Of a stretch of 64,000 nt of DNA, positions 1 through 7,998 are shown piece by piece; the first letter of the stretch is position 1, and every line of letters begins with the position of its first letter. The DNA is from Streptomyces massasporeus (GTDB taxonomy: Bacteria > Actinomycetota > Actinomycetes > Streptomycetales > Streptomycetaceae), in assembly GCF_014648995.1 (NCBI RefSeq), contig NZ_BMSE01000004.1, forward strand, positions 372,001 to 436,000. The letters run 5' to 3'. The translations under genes and the position numbers were made by a program. The notes below the pieces were generated by a model. That model was not told the DNA's origin and did not search any database. It saw only the letters and a list, made by a program, of their open reading frames with translations.

Positions 1-1091
1 CCTGGGCCAAATCTCGCTCCGGCGTCAAGAACCGCCTCACCGGCCACCGGATGCGCCCCGACGGCACCGGCCTCCTCGACGAGGGCAAGGTCATCGTCGA
101 CGGGGACCGCATACCCGGCTGGTTCACCCTCGAAGGCCCCAAGCTCTACCGCCACGACGGCTGGTTCTGGATCCTCGCCCCCGCCGGCGGCGTGGAGACC
201 GGCTGGCAGGGCGCCTTCCGCTCGCGAGGCTTCTTCGGGCCGTACGAGGAGAGGATCGTCCTGGAGCAGAAGGACACCGACGTCAACGGCCCCCACCAGG
301 GCGGCTGGGTGCGCACCCCCTCCGGCGAGGACTGGTTCCTGCACTTCCAGCAGCGCGGCGCCTACGGCCGGGTCGTCCACCTGCAGCCCATACGCTGGGG
401 CCCGGACTACTGGCCGGTGCTCGGGGACGACGGCGCCCCCGTCGCCGAACACCGACGCCCCGCCCTGCCGCCGCAGCCGCCCGCCGCCCCCGCCACCGAC
501 GACGACTTCCCCGGCGGACGGTACGGCCGCCAGTGGCAGTGGACGGCCAACCCGGGCGACGGCTGGGCCACCCAGCACTCCGGGGACGGGCTGCGGCTCA
601 CCTGCGTCCGCTCGGCAGACGCCCACGACCTGCGCAAACTGCCCCATGTGCTGACCCAACGGCTGCCCGGCGCACCCTGCGCCGCCGAGGTGGAGCTGCG
701 CCTCGACAGCGACGAGCCCGGGGCCCGGGCCGGGCTCGCGGTCCTCGGGGACGCGTTCGGCTGGATCGGCCTCCAGCGGGGCACGGACGGCACCGTCCAC
801 CTCGTGCACCGGTTCGCCGAGGCCGTCGCGGAGAGGGAGCGCGACGCCGCTCACCCCCGCATCGCTCCCGAGGGCCGGGCCCGGCTGCGGATCGAGATCG
901 GCGCGGGGGCACGGTGCCGCTTCTCGGCGGACGTCGGCGACGGCGAGGGATTCCGTCCGTCCGGCCCCGTCTTCACCGCCACCCCGTGGCGCTGGGTCGG
1001 CGCCCTGCTCGGCCTCTTCGCCCTCGCGCCCGCCGGTCAGGGGCACGCCGGTACGGCGGCCTTCACCCGGTTCAGGATCAGCGCCTCGTAA
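1..1091 (+). CDS. Glycoside hydrolase family 43 protein, C-terminal part
   Basis: The frame is open to base 3, sixteen codons before the first ATG at 51, so the 5' end lies outside the window. The visible part matches the second half of a GH43 arabinofuranosidase/xylosidase. The segment EGPKLYRHDGWFWI (Glu codon at 132-134) is the usual position of the catalytic acid, followed by propeller strands with GPHQGGWVRTPSGEDWFLHFQ. After a Pro-rich linker near codon 145, a second domain looks like the concanavalin-like beta-sandwich common at the C-terminus of this family. It stops 33 bases before the PL1-CE8 gene and probably shares its transcript. Substrate is inferred: arabinan or xylan side chains of pectic material. 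Confidence 0.85.
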   Translation, partial: WAKSRSGVKNRLTGHRMRPDGTGLLDEGKVIVDGDRIPGWFTLEGPKLYRHDGWFWILAPAGGVETGWQGAFRSRGFFGPYEERIVLEQKDTDVNGPHQGGWVRTPSGEDWFLHFQQRGAYGRVVHLQPIRWGPDYWPVLGDDGAPVAEHRRPALPPQPPAAPATDDDFPGGRYGRQWQWTANPGDGWATQHSGDGLRLTCVRSADAHDLRKLPHVLTQRLPGAPCAAEVELRLDSDEPGARAGLAVLGDAFGWIGLQRGTDGTVHLVHRFAEAVAERERDAAHPRIAPEGRARLRIEIGAGARCRFSADVGDGEGFRPSGPVFTATPWRWVGALLGLFALAPAGQGHAGTAAFTRFRISAS

Positions 1092-1124
1092 CGCACCTTC
1101 GTCGTACGCCTGTGGGGAGCCGCA

Positions 1125-3113
1125 ATGACGCACTTCCGTAGCAAGCGCTTGTCGAGACCGGGGCACGGCAGGACCGCGGCCGCCGTGCTCGCCCTGGTCG
1201 CCGCGCTGGGCCTCGGCGCGATCGGGGACGCCCGGGCCGCTCCGGCACCGCGGTCCGGCCCGGCCGCGGACCGCTGGACCGACCGGCCGCACGGCTTCGC
1301 CTCCCTCGCCGGCGGCACCACCGGCGGGGCGGGCGGCAAGGTCGTCACCGTCACCGACCAGGCCGCCCTGGCGAAGTACGCGGCGGCCGAGGAGCCGTAC
1401 GTCATCCGCGTCAAGGGCGCCGTGGAGATGGAGCCCTTCGGCACGGAGATACCCGTGGCCTCCGACAAGACGATCATCGGCGTGAGCGACACGGCCGAGA
1501 TCGTGCACGGCGGCTTCACCCTCGACCCCGGCACGCACAACGTCGTCATCCGCAACCTCACCATCCGCGACACCGCCATCGAGGGCAACTGGGACTGCAA
1601 GGACACCGACTACGACGGCATCCGCCTGGACACCGCCCACCACGTGTGGATCGACCACATACGGTTCTCGCGGATCTGCGACGGACAGCTCGACATCCGC
1701 AAGGACAGCGAGTACGTCACCGTCTCCTACAACCGGTTCACGGACAACAACAAGACCTTCGGCATCGGCTGGACCCCGAACGTCAAGACGCAGATCACCG
1801 TCGACCACAACTGGTTCCGGGGCACCAAGCAGCGCAACCCGTCCGCCGACAACTGCGCCTACGCGCACCTCTACAACAACTACCTGTCCGCGCAGCTGTC
1901 CGACGGCGACCCGGTCTGGACGTACGGCAACTGGTCGCGCGGCCGGACGAAGATGGTCATCGAGAACAGCTTCTACGACGGCGTCCAACACCCCTACCAG
2001 GCCGACGCGACGGCCGAGCTGGTGCAGCGCGGGTCGGTCCTGCGCAACACGACGGGCCGGCACGACGCCTGGGGCACGGCGTTCGACCCGCGCACGTTCT
2101 ACGCCTACCGGCTCGACCCGGCCGCAGCCGTGCCCGCGCTGGTGAAGCGGTTCTCCGGGCCGCAGAAGCGGATCGGCGGCCCGGTCGAGCTGCACGTACC
2201 GGCCGACTACCCGACCGTGCAGGCCGCCGTGGACGCCGTGCCCGACGGCAACGACACCCCGCTGACGATCGCCGTCGCGCCGGGCACCTACCGCGAGAAG
2301 GTGTTCATCCCCGCGAGCAAGCCGGACCTCGTGCTGCGCGGCACCGGACGGGACCGCTCCGACACCGTCATCGTCTTCGACACGCCCGCCGAGTACGGGG
2401 GTTCGACGGGCAGCGCCACCGTCCGGATCGCCGCGAACGACGTCACCGCGCGCAACCTCACCTTCAGCAACGACTTCGACGAGGCCGCGCACGAGCTGAA
2501 GGGCGAGCAGGCTCTGGCCATGAAGACGACCGGCGACCGGATCGTCTTCGAGGACACCGCGTTCCTCGGCAACCAGGACACCCTGATGACCGACAGCCCC
2601 AAACTGACCACCGTCAGCCGGGTCTACGTCCGCGACTCCTACATCGAGGGCGACGTCGACTTCGTCTACGGACGGGCCACGACGGTGATCGAACGGTCGG
2701 TGATCCGGGCCCTGAGCCGTGGCTCGGACTCCAACAACGGCTACATCACCGCGGCTTCGACGTGGAAGGGCAACCCGTACGGGTTCCTGATCACCAGGTC
2801 GGAGATCGTCAGTGACGCCCCCGCCGGGACCTACCACCTGGGGCGGCCCTGGCACCCCGGCGGCGAGCCGGACGCGGTCGCCCAGGTGCTGATCCGGGAC
2901 ACCCGGCTGCCCGCCGCGATCAAGTCCTCACCGTGGACCGACATGAGCGGGTTCTCGTGGAAGGACGCGCGGTTCACCGAGTACCGCACCTACGGCCCGG
3001 GCGCGTCGGTCACCCCGGACCGCCCGCAGATGAGCGACCGGGACGCGCGCGCCCACACCGTCACCGCCTATCTGGCGGGCGCCGACGGCTGGGCGCCGCA
3101 CACCCACCGCTGA
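1125..3113 (+). CDS. Secreted pectate lyase (PL1)-pectinesterase (CE8) fusion
   Basis: A 662-residue exported bifunctional enzyme. A signal peptide covers about residues 1-38. Residues about 50-345 are a PL1 parallel beta-helix with VWIDH at about 175 and QRNPS at about 235, the usual catalytic-Arg region. Residues about 353-655 are a CE8 pectin methylesterase with GEQAL (about 460), NQDTL (about 483), GDVDFVYG (about 509) and GRPWHPG (about 572), supplying the Gln, two Asp and Arg of the active site. CE8 removes methyl esters from homogalacturonan, which PL1 then cleaves by beta-elimination, so the fusion couples two consecutive steps outside the cell. It leads a run of same-strand pectinase genes. 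Both domains appear intact. Confidence 0.95.
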   Translation: MTHFRSKRLSRPGHGRTAAAVLALVAALGLGAIGDARAAPAPRSGPAADRWTDRPHGFASLAGGTTGGAGGKVVTVTDQAALAKYAAAEEPYVIRVKGAVEMEPFGTEIPVASDKTIIGVSDTAEIVHGGFTLDPGTHNVVIRNLTIRDTAIEGNWDCKDTDYDGIRLDTAHHVWIDHIRFSRICDGQLDIRKDSEYVTVSYNRFTDNNKTFGIGWTPNVKTQITVDHNWFRGTKQRNPSADNCAYAHLYNNYLSAQLSDGDPVWTYGNWSRGRTKMVIENSFYDGVQHPYQADATAELVQRGSVLRNTTGRHDAWGTAFDPRTFYAYRLDPAAAVPALVKRFSGPQKRIGGPVELHVPADYPTVQAAVDAVPDGNDTPLTIAVAPGTYREKVFIPASKPDLVLRGTGRDRSDTVIVFDTPAEYGGSTGSATVRIAANDVTARNLTFSNDFDEAAHELKGEQALAMKTTGDRIVFEDTAFLGNQDTLMTDSPKLTTVSRVYVRDSYIEGDVDFVYGRATTVIERSVIRALSRGSDSNNGYITAASTWKGNPYGFLITRSEIVSDAPAGTYHLGRPWHPGGEPDAVAQVLIRDTRLPAAIKSSPWTDMSGFSWKDARFTEYRTYGPGASVTPDRPQMSDRDARAHTVTAYLAGADGWAPHTHR

Positions 3114-3164
3114 CCACCCCCACACCCTCAAGTTCCGCTGGATCCAGAAGAAGAGAGCCGACCA

Positions 3165-4529
3165 ATGAAGATCAGCAATCACACCGGCAGCAGAGGCGGG
3201 CGCCGCCGCACCTCGGCCGCCGTGGCCCTGGGGGCCGTGCTCGCGCTGACCGCGACCGCCTGCGGCGACGACGGCAGCGGGGCGGGCGGCGACAAGGGCG
3301 CCGACGGAAGCGGCAAGGGCAAGATCGTCTTCTGGGACAACAACGGCGGTGTCCGCACCGAGATCTGGAAGGAGATCATCGCCGACTTCGAGAAGGCCAA
3401 CCCCGACATCAAGGTCGAGTACGTCGGGATCGCCTCGACCGAGTACCAGTCCAAGGTCGACACCGCCCTCCAGGGCGGCGGCCTGCCGGACGTCGGCGGC
3501 GTGGGCGCGGCGATGCTCGCCGGGTTCGCCGCGCAGGGCGCGCTGGAACCGCTGGACGAGCGGCTCGGCTCGTCGTCGTTGAGCGGCAAGCTCAACAAGG
3601 ACATGGTCGAGTCGCTGAAGGCGGCCGGTGGCGGGGACGACAAGCTGTACTCGATCCCGACCTCCGCGAACAACGGTGTGCTGTACTACCGCACCGATCT
3701 GTTCAAGAAGGCGGGGCTCGAGGAGCCGACGACGTGGGAGCGGTTCTACGAGGCCGCCGAGAAACTGACGAACTCGGGCAAGAACGAGTTCGGTTACACC
3801 ATTCGCGGTGGCGCGGGTTCCATCGCCCAGGCGCTGGACGCCATGTACGGGCAGTCCGGCATCACGTCGTTCTGGGACTCCAGTGGTGAGAAGACCACGG
3901 TCAACGACCCCAAGAACGTGGCGGCGCTGGAGAAGTACGCGGCGCTGTACAAGAAGGTCACTCCGGCCGCCGACCTCAACAACGACTTCACGAAGATGGT
4001 CGCGCAGTGGGACTCCGGCACGATCGGGATGCTGAACCACAACCTGGGGTCGTACCAGGACCATGTGAAGGCGCTCGGGATCGAGAAGTTCCGGGGCATT
4101 CCGCAGCCGGTCGGCGCCGGCGGCAAGCGGGTGCAGGTGTCCAACCCGGTCGACGGGCTGGGGCTGTTCAAGAGCGGCAAGAACAAGGACGCGGCCTGGA
4201 AGTTCATCGAGTTCGCCACGTCCAAGGCGGAGAACTCGAAGTTCAACGAGGCGGCGGGGCAGGTGCCGTCGAACACGGACGCGGCGAAGGACGCGTGGAT
4301 CTCGAAGGCCGAACCGACGAAGCTGGCCGCTGACGCGTTGTCGGACGGGTCGACGACGATCGTGCAGCTGCCGTATTACCTGCCGGACTGGAACACGATC
4401 TCCAAGGCCGACAACGAGCCGAACTTCCAGAAGGTGCTGCTCGGGAAGATGAGTGCGAAGGAATTCCTGGACACGATGGCCGAGCAGCTGAATGCCGCGC
4501 AGGAGGAATGGAATCAGCAGAAGGGCTGA
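3165..4529 (+). CDS. Extracellular sugar-binding lipoprotein (ABC transporter, family 1)
   Basis: A 454-residue solute-binding protein of the CUT1 carbohydrate uptake type. The N-terminus has a basic stretch, a hydrophobic core and the lipobox LTATAC, with Cys about residue 33, so it should be a lipid-anchored surface protein. A Gly/Asp/Lys-rich linker precedes the fold, which begins IVFWDNNGG. The ATG at 3165 follows a purine-rich ribosome site. No permease or ATPase gene lies next to it in the window; partners may be upstream of base 1 or the protein may use the shared MsiK ATPase known in streptomycetes (inference). Its place between pectinases suggests binding of oligogalacturonides or rhamnogalacturonan fragments; the ligand cannot be read from sequence. 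Confidence 0.93.
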   Translation: MKISNHTGSRGGRRRTSAAVALGAVLALTATACGDDGSGAGGDKGADGSGKGKIVFWDNNGGVRTEIWKEIIADFEKANPDIKVEYVGIASTEYQSKVDTALQGGGLPDVGGVGAAMLAGFAAQGALEPLDERLGSSSLSGKLNKDMVESLKAAGGGDDKLYSIPTSANNGVLYYRTDLFKKAGLEEPTTWERFYEAAEKLTNSGKNEFGYTIRGGAGSIAQALDAMYGQSGITSFWDSSGEKTTVNDPKNVAALEKYAALYKKVTPAADLNNDFTKMVAQWDSGTIGMLNHNLGSYQDHVKALGIEKFRGIPQPVGAGGKRVQVSNPVDGLGLFKSGKNKDAAWKFIEFATSKAENSKFNEAAGQVPSNTDAAKDAWISKAEPTKLAADALSDGSTTIVQLPYYLPDWNTISKADNEPNFQKVLLGKMSAKEFLDTMAEQLNAAQEEWNQQKG

Positions 4530-4569
4530 TTCCTGCTGAGTATCGCCGTGGGACGGTCTGTGGGTTGCA

Positions 4570-4620
4570 GGCTGCGGGCCGTCCCTGGCTGGTCGCGCAG
4601 TTCCCCGCGCCCCTTGAGGT
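4570..4620 (+). repeat. Dispersed repeat R1, copy 1
   Basis: This 51-base segment shares the block GCGCAGTTCCCCGCGCCCCT and most flanking bases with 29126-29176. It lies between the binding-protein stop and the CE12 start, in the same orientation relative to the next gene as copy 2. From memory, very similar sequences recur between genes in many Streptomyces genomes; function unknown. Confidence 0.8.
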
Positions 4621-4632
4621 AGGAAAACACTC

Positions 4633-4645
4633 CCCTTTGAAAGGG
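4633..4645. promoter_or_regulatory. Palindrome over the ribosome site of the CE12 gene
   Basis: CCCTTT-G-AAAGGG is a perfect inverted repeat whose right arm is the likely Shine-Dalgarno sequence of the GTG start at 4653. It could be an operator or a small hairpin that masks the ribosome site. No regulator is known for it. Confidence 0.4.
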
Positions 4646-4652
4646 ACTCCGC

Positions 4653-5438
4653 GTGTCTCTGAGTCGTAGACAGGTTGCTGTTGCCGCAGCCACTGTTCCG
4701 CTGGCGCTCGGCGCCGCCGGCACCGCTCACGCCGGTGCTCGTCGTACTCCCACTCTCTACATCGCCGGTGATTCCACCGCCGCGCAGAAGTACAAGGACG
4801 CCGCGCCCGAGACCGGGTGGGGAATGGCGACTCCGTTCTTTCTGCAGGCATCCCGGGTCGCTGTCTCCAACCATGCCGTGAACGGGCGGAGTTCCAAGAG
4901 CTTCGTCGACGAGGGGCGGTTGAAGGTGATTCTGTCCGCCCTCCGGCCCGGGGACTTCCTGCTCGTCCAGTTCGCGCACAACGACGAGAAGGCGGAGGAT
5001 CCCACCCGGTACACCGAGCCCTGGTCGACGTATCAGCAGTATCTGCGGATGTACCTGGACGGGGCCCGGGCGCGTGGGGCGCGGCCGGTGCTGGCGACCT
5101 CCGTGGAGCGGCGGCGCTTCGACGCCGCCGGCAAGGCCCTGCCGACGCACGGGGAGTACCCGGCGGCCATGCGGGCGCTCGCCGCCGAGGAGCGGGTCCC
5201 GCTGCTCGACGTCCAGGCGCTGTCGCTCGCCCTGTGGCAGCGGCTCGGGGTCGAGGAGACCAAGAAGTACTTCAACTGGACCGCCACCGAGCAGGACAAC
5301 ACGCACTTCAATCCGCCGGGGGCCATCGAGGTGGCCCGGCTCGTGGCGCGGGAGCTGCTGCGGACCCGGGTGCTCGGGCCGCGTGATGTGCGGCGGCTGG
5401 ACGAGCGGATTCCCGAGTCCTGGATCACCTGGCCGTAG
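4653..5438 (+). CDS. Rhamnogalacturonan acetylesterase-like SGNH hydrolase (CE12)
   Basis: A 261-residue exported esterase. The start is a GTG preceded by AAAGGGA. The N-terminus has RR followed by a hydrophobic stretch ending in AHA, consistent with a Tat or Sec signal. SGNH blocks are complete: GDSTA near residue 39 (nucleophile Ser), NGRSS (block II Gly), FAHND (block III Asn) and DNTHF near residue 213 (Asp-His pair). DNTHF and GDSTA are typical of CE12 rhamnogalacturonan acetylesterases, which remove acetyl groups from the pectin backbone so lyases can act. Length fits the family. The neighbours are a binding lipoprotein and PL1. Confidence 0.9.
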   Translation: MSLSRRQVAVAAATVPLALGAAGTAHAGARRTPTLYIAGDSTAAQKYKDAAPETGWGMATPFFLQASRVAVSNHAVNGRSSKSFVDEGRLKVILSALRPGDFLLVQFAHNDEKAEDPTRYTEPWSTYQQYLRMYLDGARARGARPVLATSVERRRFDAAGKALPTHGEYPAAMRALAAEERVPLLDVQALSLALWQRLGVEETKKYFNWTATEQDNTHFNPPGAIEVARLVARELLRTRVLGPRDVRRLDERIPESWITWP

Positions 5439-5480
5439 TCCGGCGTGCCACCCCTGACGAAGAAGGAAGAGAGCCGCACC

Positions 5481-6791
5481 ATGAACGTTCAGAAGTGTCA
5501 TGATCATGTCATCGCGAGAGCGGCCGTGCTCATCGGCTGCACCGCGCTCGTGCTGTCCCTGAGCGGCACCGGCGCGCAGGCCCAGCCCCGGGACGTCGCC
5601 CGCCAGACCCTCGCGGCGAACGACGGATGGGCCTCCTACGGCTCCGGGACCACGGGCGGCTCCCAGGCGGACGCCGCGCACGTCTACACGGTCACCACCT
5701 GGGAGCAGTTCCGCGCCGCCCTGAAGGACGGCGGGTCCGCACCGAAGATCATCAAGGTCAGGGGCGTGATCGACGCCGTGTCCGAGGGCTGCGACGCGTT
5801 CGCGGCCGCCGGGTACGACCTCCAGAAGTACCTCGCCGCCTACGACCCCGCCGTCTGGGGCCACGACAAGCCGGTCAGTGGCGAGCAGGAGGACCTGCGG
5901 GCCGCGTCGGCCGCCGCACAGGACAAGACCATCAAGGCGAACGTGCCCGCCAACACCACCATCGTCGGTGTGGGGAAGGGCGCCGGGATCCGAGGCGGCA
6001 GCCTGCAGATCAAGGGCGTGGACAACGTCATCGTCCGCAACCTCGCCTTCGAGGCCCCGATCGACTGCTTCCCCCAGTGGGACCCGACCGACGACAACAA
6101 GACCGGCGCCTGGAACTCCGAGTACGACGGCATGGTGGTGTACGGATCCACCCATGTGTGGATCGACCACAACACCCTCACCGACGGCCGCTACCCCGAC
6201 AGCAGCCTGCCGACCTACTTCGGCAAGGTCTACCAGCAGCACGACGGCCTGCTCGACGTCGTGCGCGGCGCCAACCACGTGACGGTGTCCTGGAACTCCT
6301 TCGAGGACCACGACAAGACCATGCTGATCGGCAACAGCGACGGCGCCGGCGCCGACGACACGGGCAAACTCAAGGTCACCCTGCACCACAACCGCTTCGA
6401 GGGCATCGTCGAGCGGGCCCCGCGCGTGCGGTTCGGGCAGGTCGACGCGTACAACAACCACTTCGTGGTCACCACGGACCAGCCGTACGCCTACACCTTC
6501 GGCATCGGCGCCTCCTCGCAGCTCCACGCCACGGACAACGCCTTCTCGCTGCCCGCCGGGGTCGGCGCCGGCAAGACCCTGAAGAAGTGGAACGAGGCGC
6601 CGCTCACCGCCGAGAACAACTACGTCAACGGCAAGCGGACCGATCTCATCGCCGTGCACAACGCGGAGATCCCCGGCGAGATCCTCAAGTCCGGCGCGGG
6701 CTGGAAGCCGACCCTGCGCACGAAGGTGGACTCACCGAAGGCCGTGCCGCAGATCGTCGACCGGCAGGCCGGCGCGGGCCGGATCTGCTGA
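5481..6791 (+). CDS. Secreted pectate lyase, family PL1
   Basis: About 436 residues. The ATG at 5481, preceded by AAGGAAGAGAG, is preferred over an in-frame GTG at 5445 because it yields a standard signal peptide ending GAQAQ. The mature protein is a right-handed beta-helix: GWASYGSGTTGG at the start, NTTIVGVGKGAGI, EYDGMVVYGSTHVWIDH (calcium-site Asp and VWIDH motif) and ERAPRVRFGQVDAYNNHF with the catalytic-Arg region. It should cleave de-esterified homogalacturonan by calcium-dependent beta-elimination outside the cell. It is close in architecture to the protein at 9020-10285, suggesting duplication within the locus. Confidence 0.94.
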   Translation: MNVQKCHDHVIARAAVLIGCTALVLSLSGTGAQAQPRDVARQTLAANDGWASYGSGTTGGSQADAAHVYTVTTWEQFRAALKDGGSAPKIIKVRGVIDAVSEGCDAFAAAGYDLQKYLAAYDPAVWGHDKPVSGEQEDLRAASAAAQDKTIKANVPANTTIVGVGKGAGIRGGSLQIKGVDNVIVRNLAFEAPIDCFPQWDPTDDNKTGAWNSEYDGMVVYGSTHVWIDHNTLTDGRYPDSSLPTYFGKVYQQHDGLLDVVRGANHVTVSWNSFEDHDKTMLIGNSDGAGADDTGKLKVTLHHNRFEGIVERAPRVRFGQVDAYNNHFVVTTDQPYAYTFGIGASSQLHATDNAFSLPAGVGAGKTLKKWNEAPLTAENNYVNGKRTDLIAVHNAEIPGEILKSGAGWKPTLRTKVDSPKAVPQIVDRQAGAGRIC

Positions 6792-6888
6792 CACCCCCGG
6801 ACACCGGCCGGGGCGGCCCGCACCGCACCCCCACCCCGGGGTGCGCCCGCCCCGGCTCCTCCCGCAGCGACATCGAAGGAGCAGCCGC

Positions 6889-7998
6889 ATGCCCCTGTCC
6901 AGAAGACGATTCCTGACGGTGAGCGCCGGAGCGGGCGCCGCGCTCGGCGCGGCCCCGGCCCCCGCGCGGGCCGCCGGCCGCCCCCGCCCGTTCGGCCGGT
7001 ACGGCTCACCGGCCGCGCGCCTGACGCCCGGGACGCTGTACGTCCATCCGGGCGGCGCCGGTGACGTCACCACCGTCCGGGACGCGGTCGCCGCGGCGAA
7101 CGGAACCGGGCACACCCTCGTCATCGCCCCCGGCACCTACCGGGAGACGGTGGCCGTCGACCGCACCCGCACCGCCATGACCTGGATCGGGGCGAGCGAG
7201 GACCCCCGTGACGTCGTGGTCGTGTACGGCAACGCGGCCGGGACGCCCAAGCCGGGCGGCGGCACCCACGGCACGACCGGCTCCGCCACCACCACCGTCC
7301 AGGCCGACGGCTTCGGCGCCCGCTGGATCACCTTCGCCAACGACTGGCTGCGCGCCGACCACCCCGACATCACCGGCACCCAGGCCGTCGCCCTCAAGGT
7401 CCAGGGCGACCGCTCGGCCTTCCACCACTGCCGGTTCCTCGGCCACCAGGACACCCTGTACGCCGACTCCATGGCCCTCGGCACCTTCGCCCGCCAGTAC
7501 TTCAGCCACTGCTACGCCGAGGGCGACGTCGACTTCGTCTTCGGACGGGCGACCGCCGTCTTCGAGCAGTGCCACTTCCGGACCCTGTCCCGGACCGACC
7601 TGGCCGGCGCCCCCTACGGTTTCGTCTTCGCGCCGTCGACCGCGGGGGCCAATCCGCTCGGCTACCTGGTGACGCGCAGCCGCGTCAGCAGCGAGGCACC
7701 CGACGGCTACTACAAGCTGGCCCGGCCCTGGGTGCCCAGCTCCGACACCACCGCCCGCCCCATGCTCACCGTGCGGGACACCCGGCTCGGCCCGGGCATC
7801 GACGCGCTCGCGCCCTACGCGAACATGTCGGACGCGTACCCGTGGCAGGCCCAGCGCTTCGCCGAGTACCGCAACACCGGGCCGGGCGCCGCCGTCACCG
7901 TCCTTGCCAACCGGCCCCAGCTCACCCCGCGGCAGGCCCGGTCCGCGACCCGCGCCGCCTGGCTCGGCGACTGGGAGCCGTGGAAGGAGGTGTGCTGA
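6889..7998 (+). CDS. Secreted pectinesterase, family CE8 (first of a tandem pair)
   Basis: A 369-residue pectin methylesterase. The ATG at 6889 follows GAAGGAGC and gives a twin-arginine signal (SRRRFLTVSAGAG, then APARAA). Active-site motifs are present in order: GTQAVALK (Gln), GHQDTLY (first Asp), EGDVDFVFG (second Asp) and ARPWVP (Arg). It hydrolyses methyl esters of polygalacturonate, producing methanol and the lyase substrate. Its TGA at 7996-7998 is followed directly by the GTG of the next CE8 gene, whose ribosome site lies inside this gene, so the two are probably translated together. The two CE8 proteins align throughout and look like a tandem duplication. Confidence 0.94.
   Translation: MPLSRRRFLTVSAGAGAALGAAPAPARAAGRPRPFGRYGSPAARLTPGTLYVHPGGAGDVTTVRDAVAAANGTGHTLVIAPGTYRETVAVDRTRTAMTWIGASEDPRDVVVVYGNAAGTPKPGGGTHGTTGSATTTVQADGFGARWITFANDWLRADHPDITGTQAVALKVQGDRSAFHHCRFLGHQDTLYADSMALGTFARQYFSHCYAEGDVDFVFGRATAVFEQCHFRTLSRTDLAGAPYGFVFAPSTAGANPLGYLVTRSRVSSEAPDGYYKLARPWVPSSDTTARPMLTVRDTRLGPGIDALAPYANMSDAYPWQAQRFAEYRNTGPGAAVTVLANRPQLTPRQARSATRAAWLGDWEPWKEVC

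Noticed and set aside
2928..6659. Very long minus-strand open frame opposite the pectinase genes
   Set aside because: It has low-complexity Val/Gly/Arg composition and mirrors GC-rich third positions of the plus-strand genes; it is a shadow.
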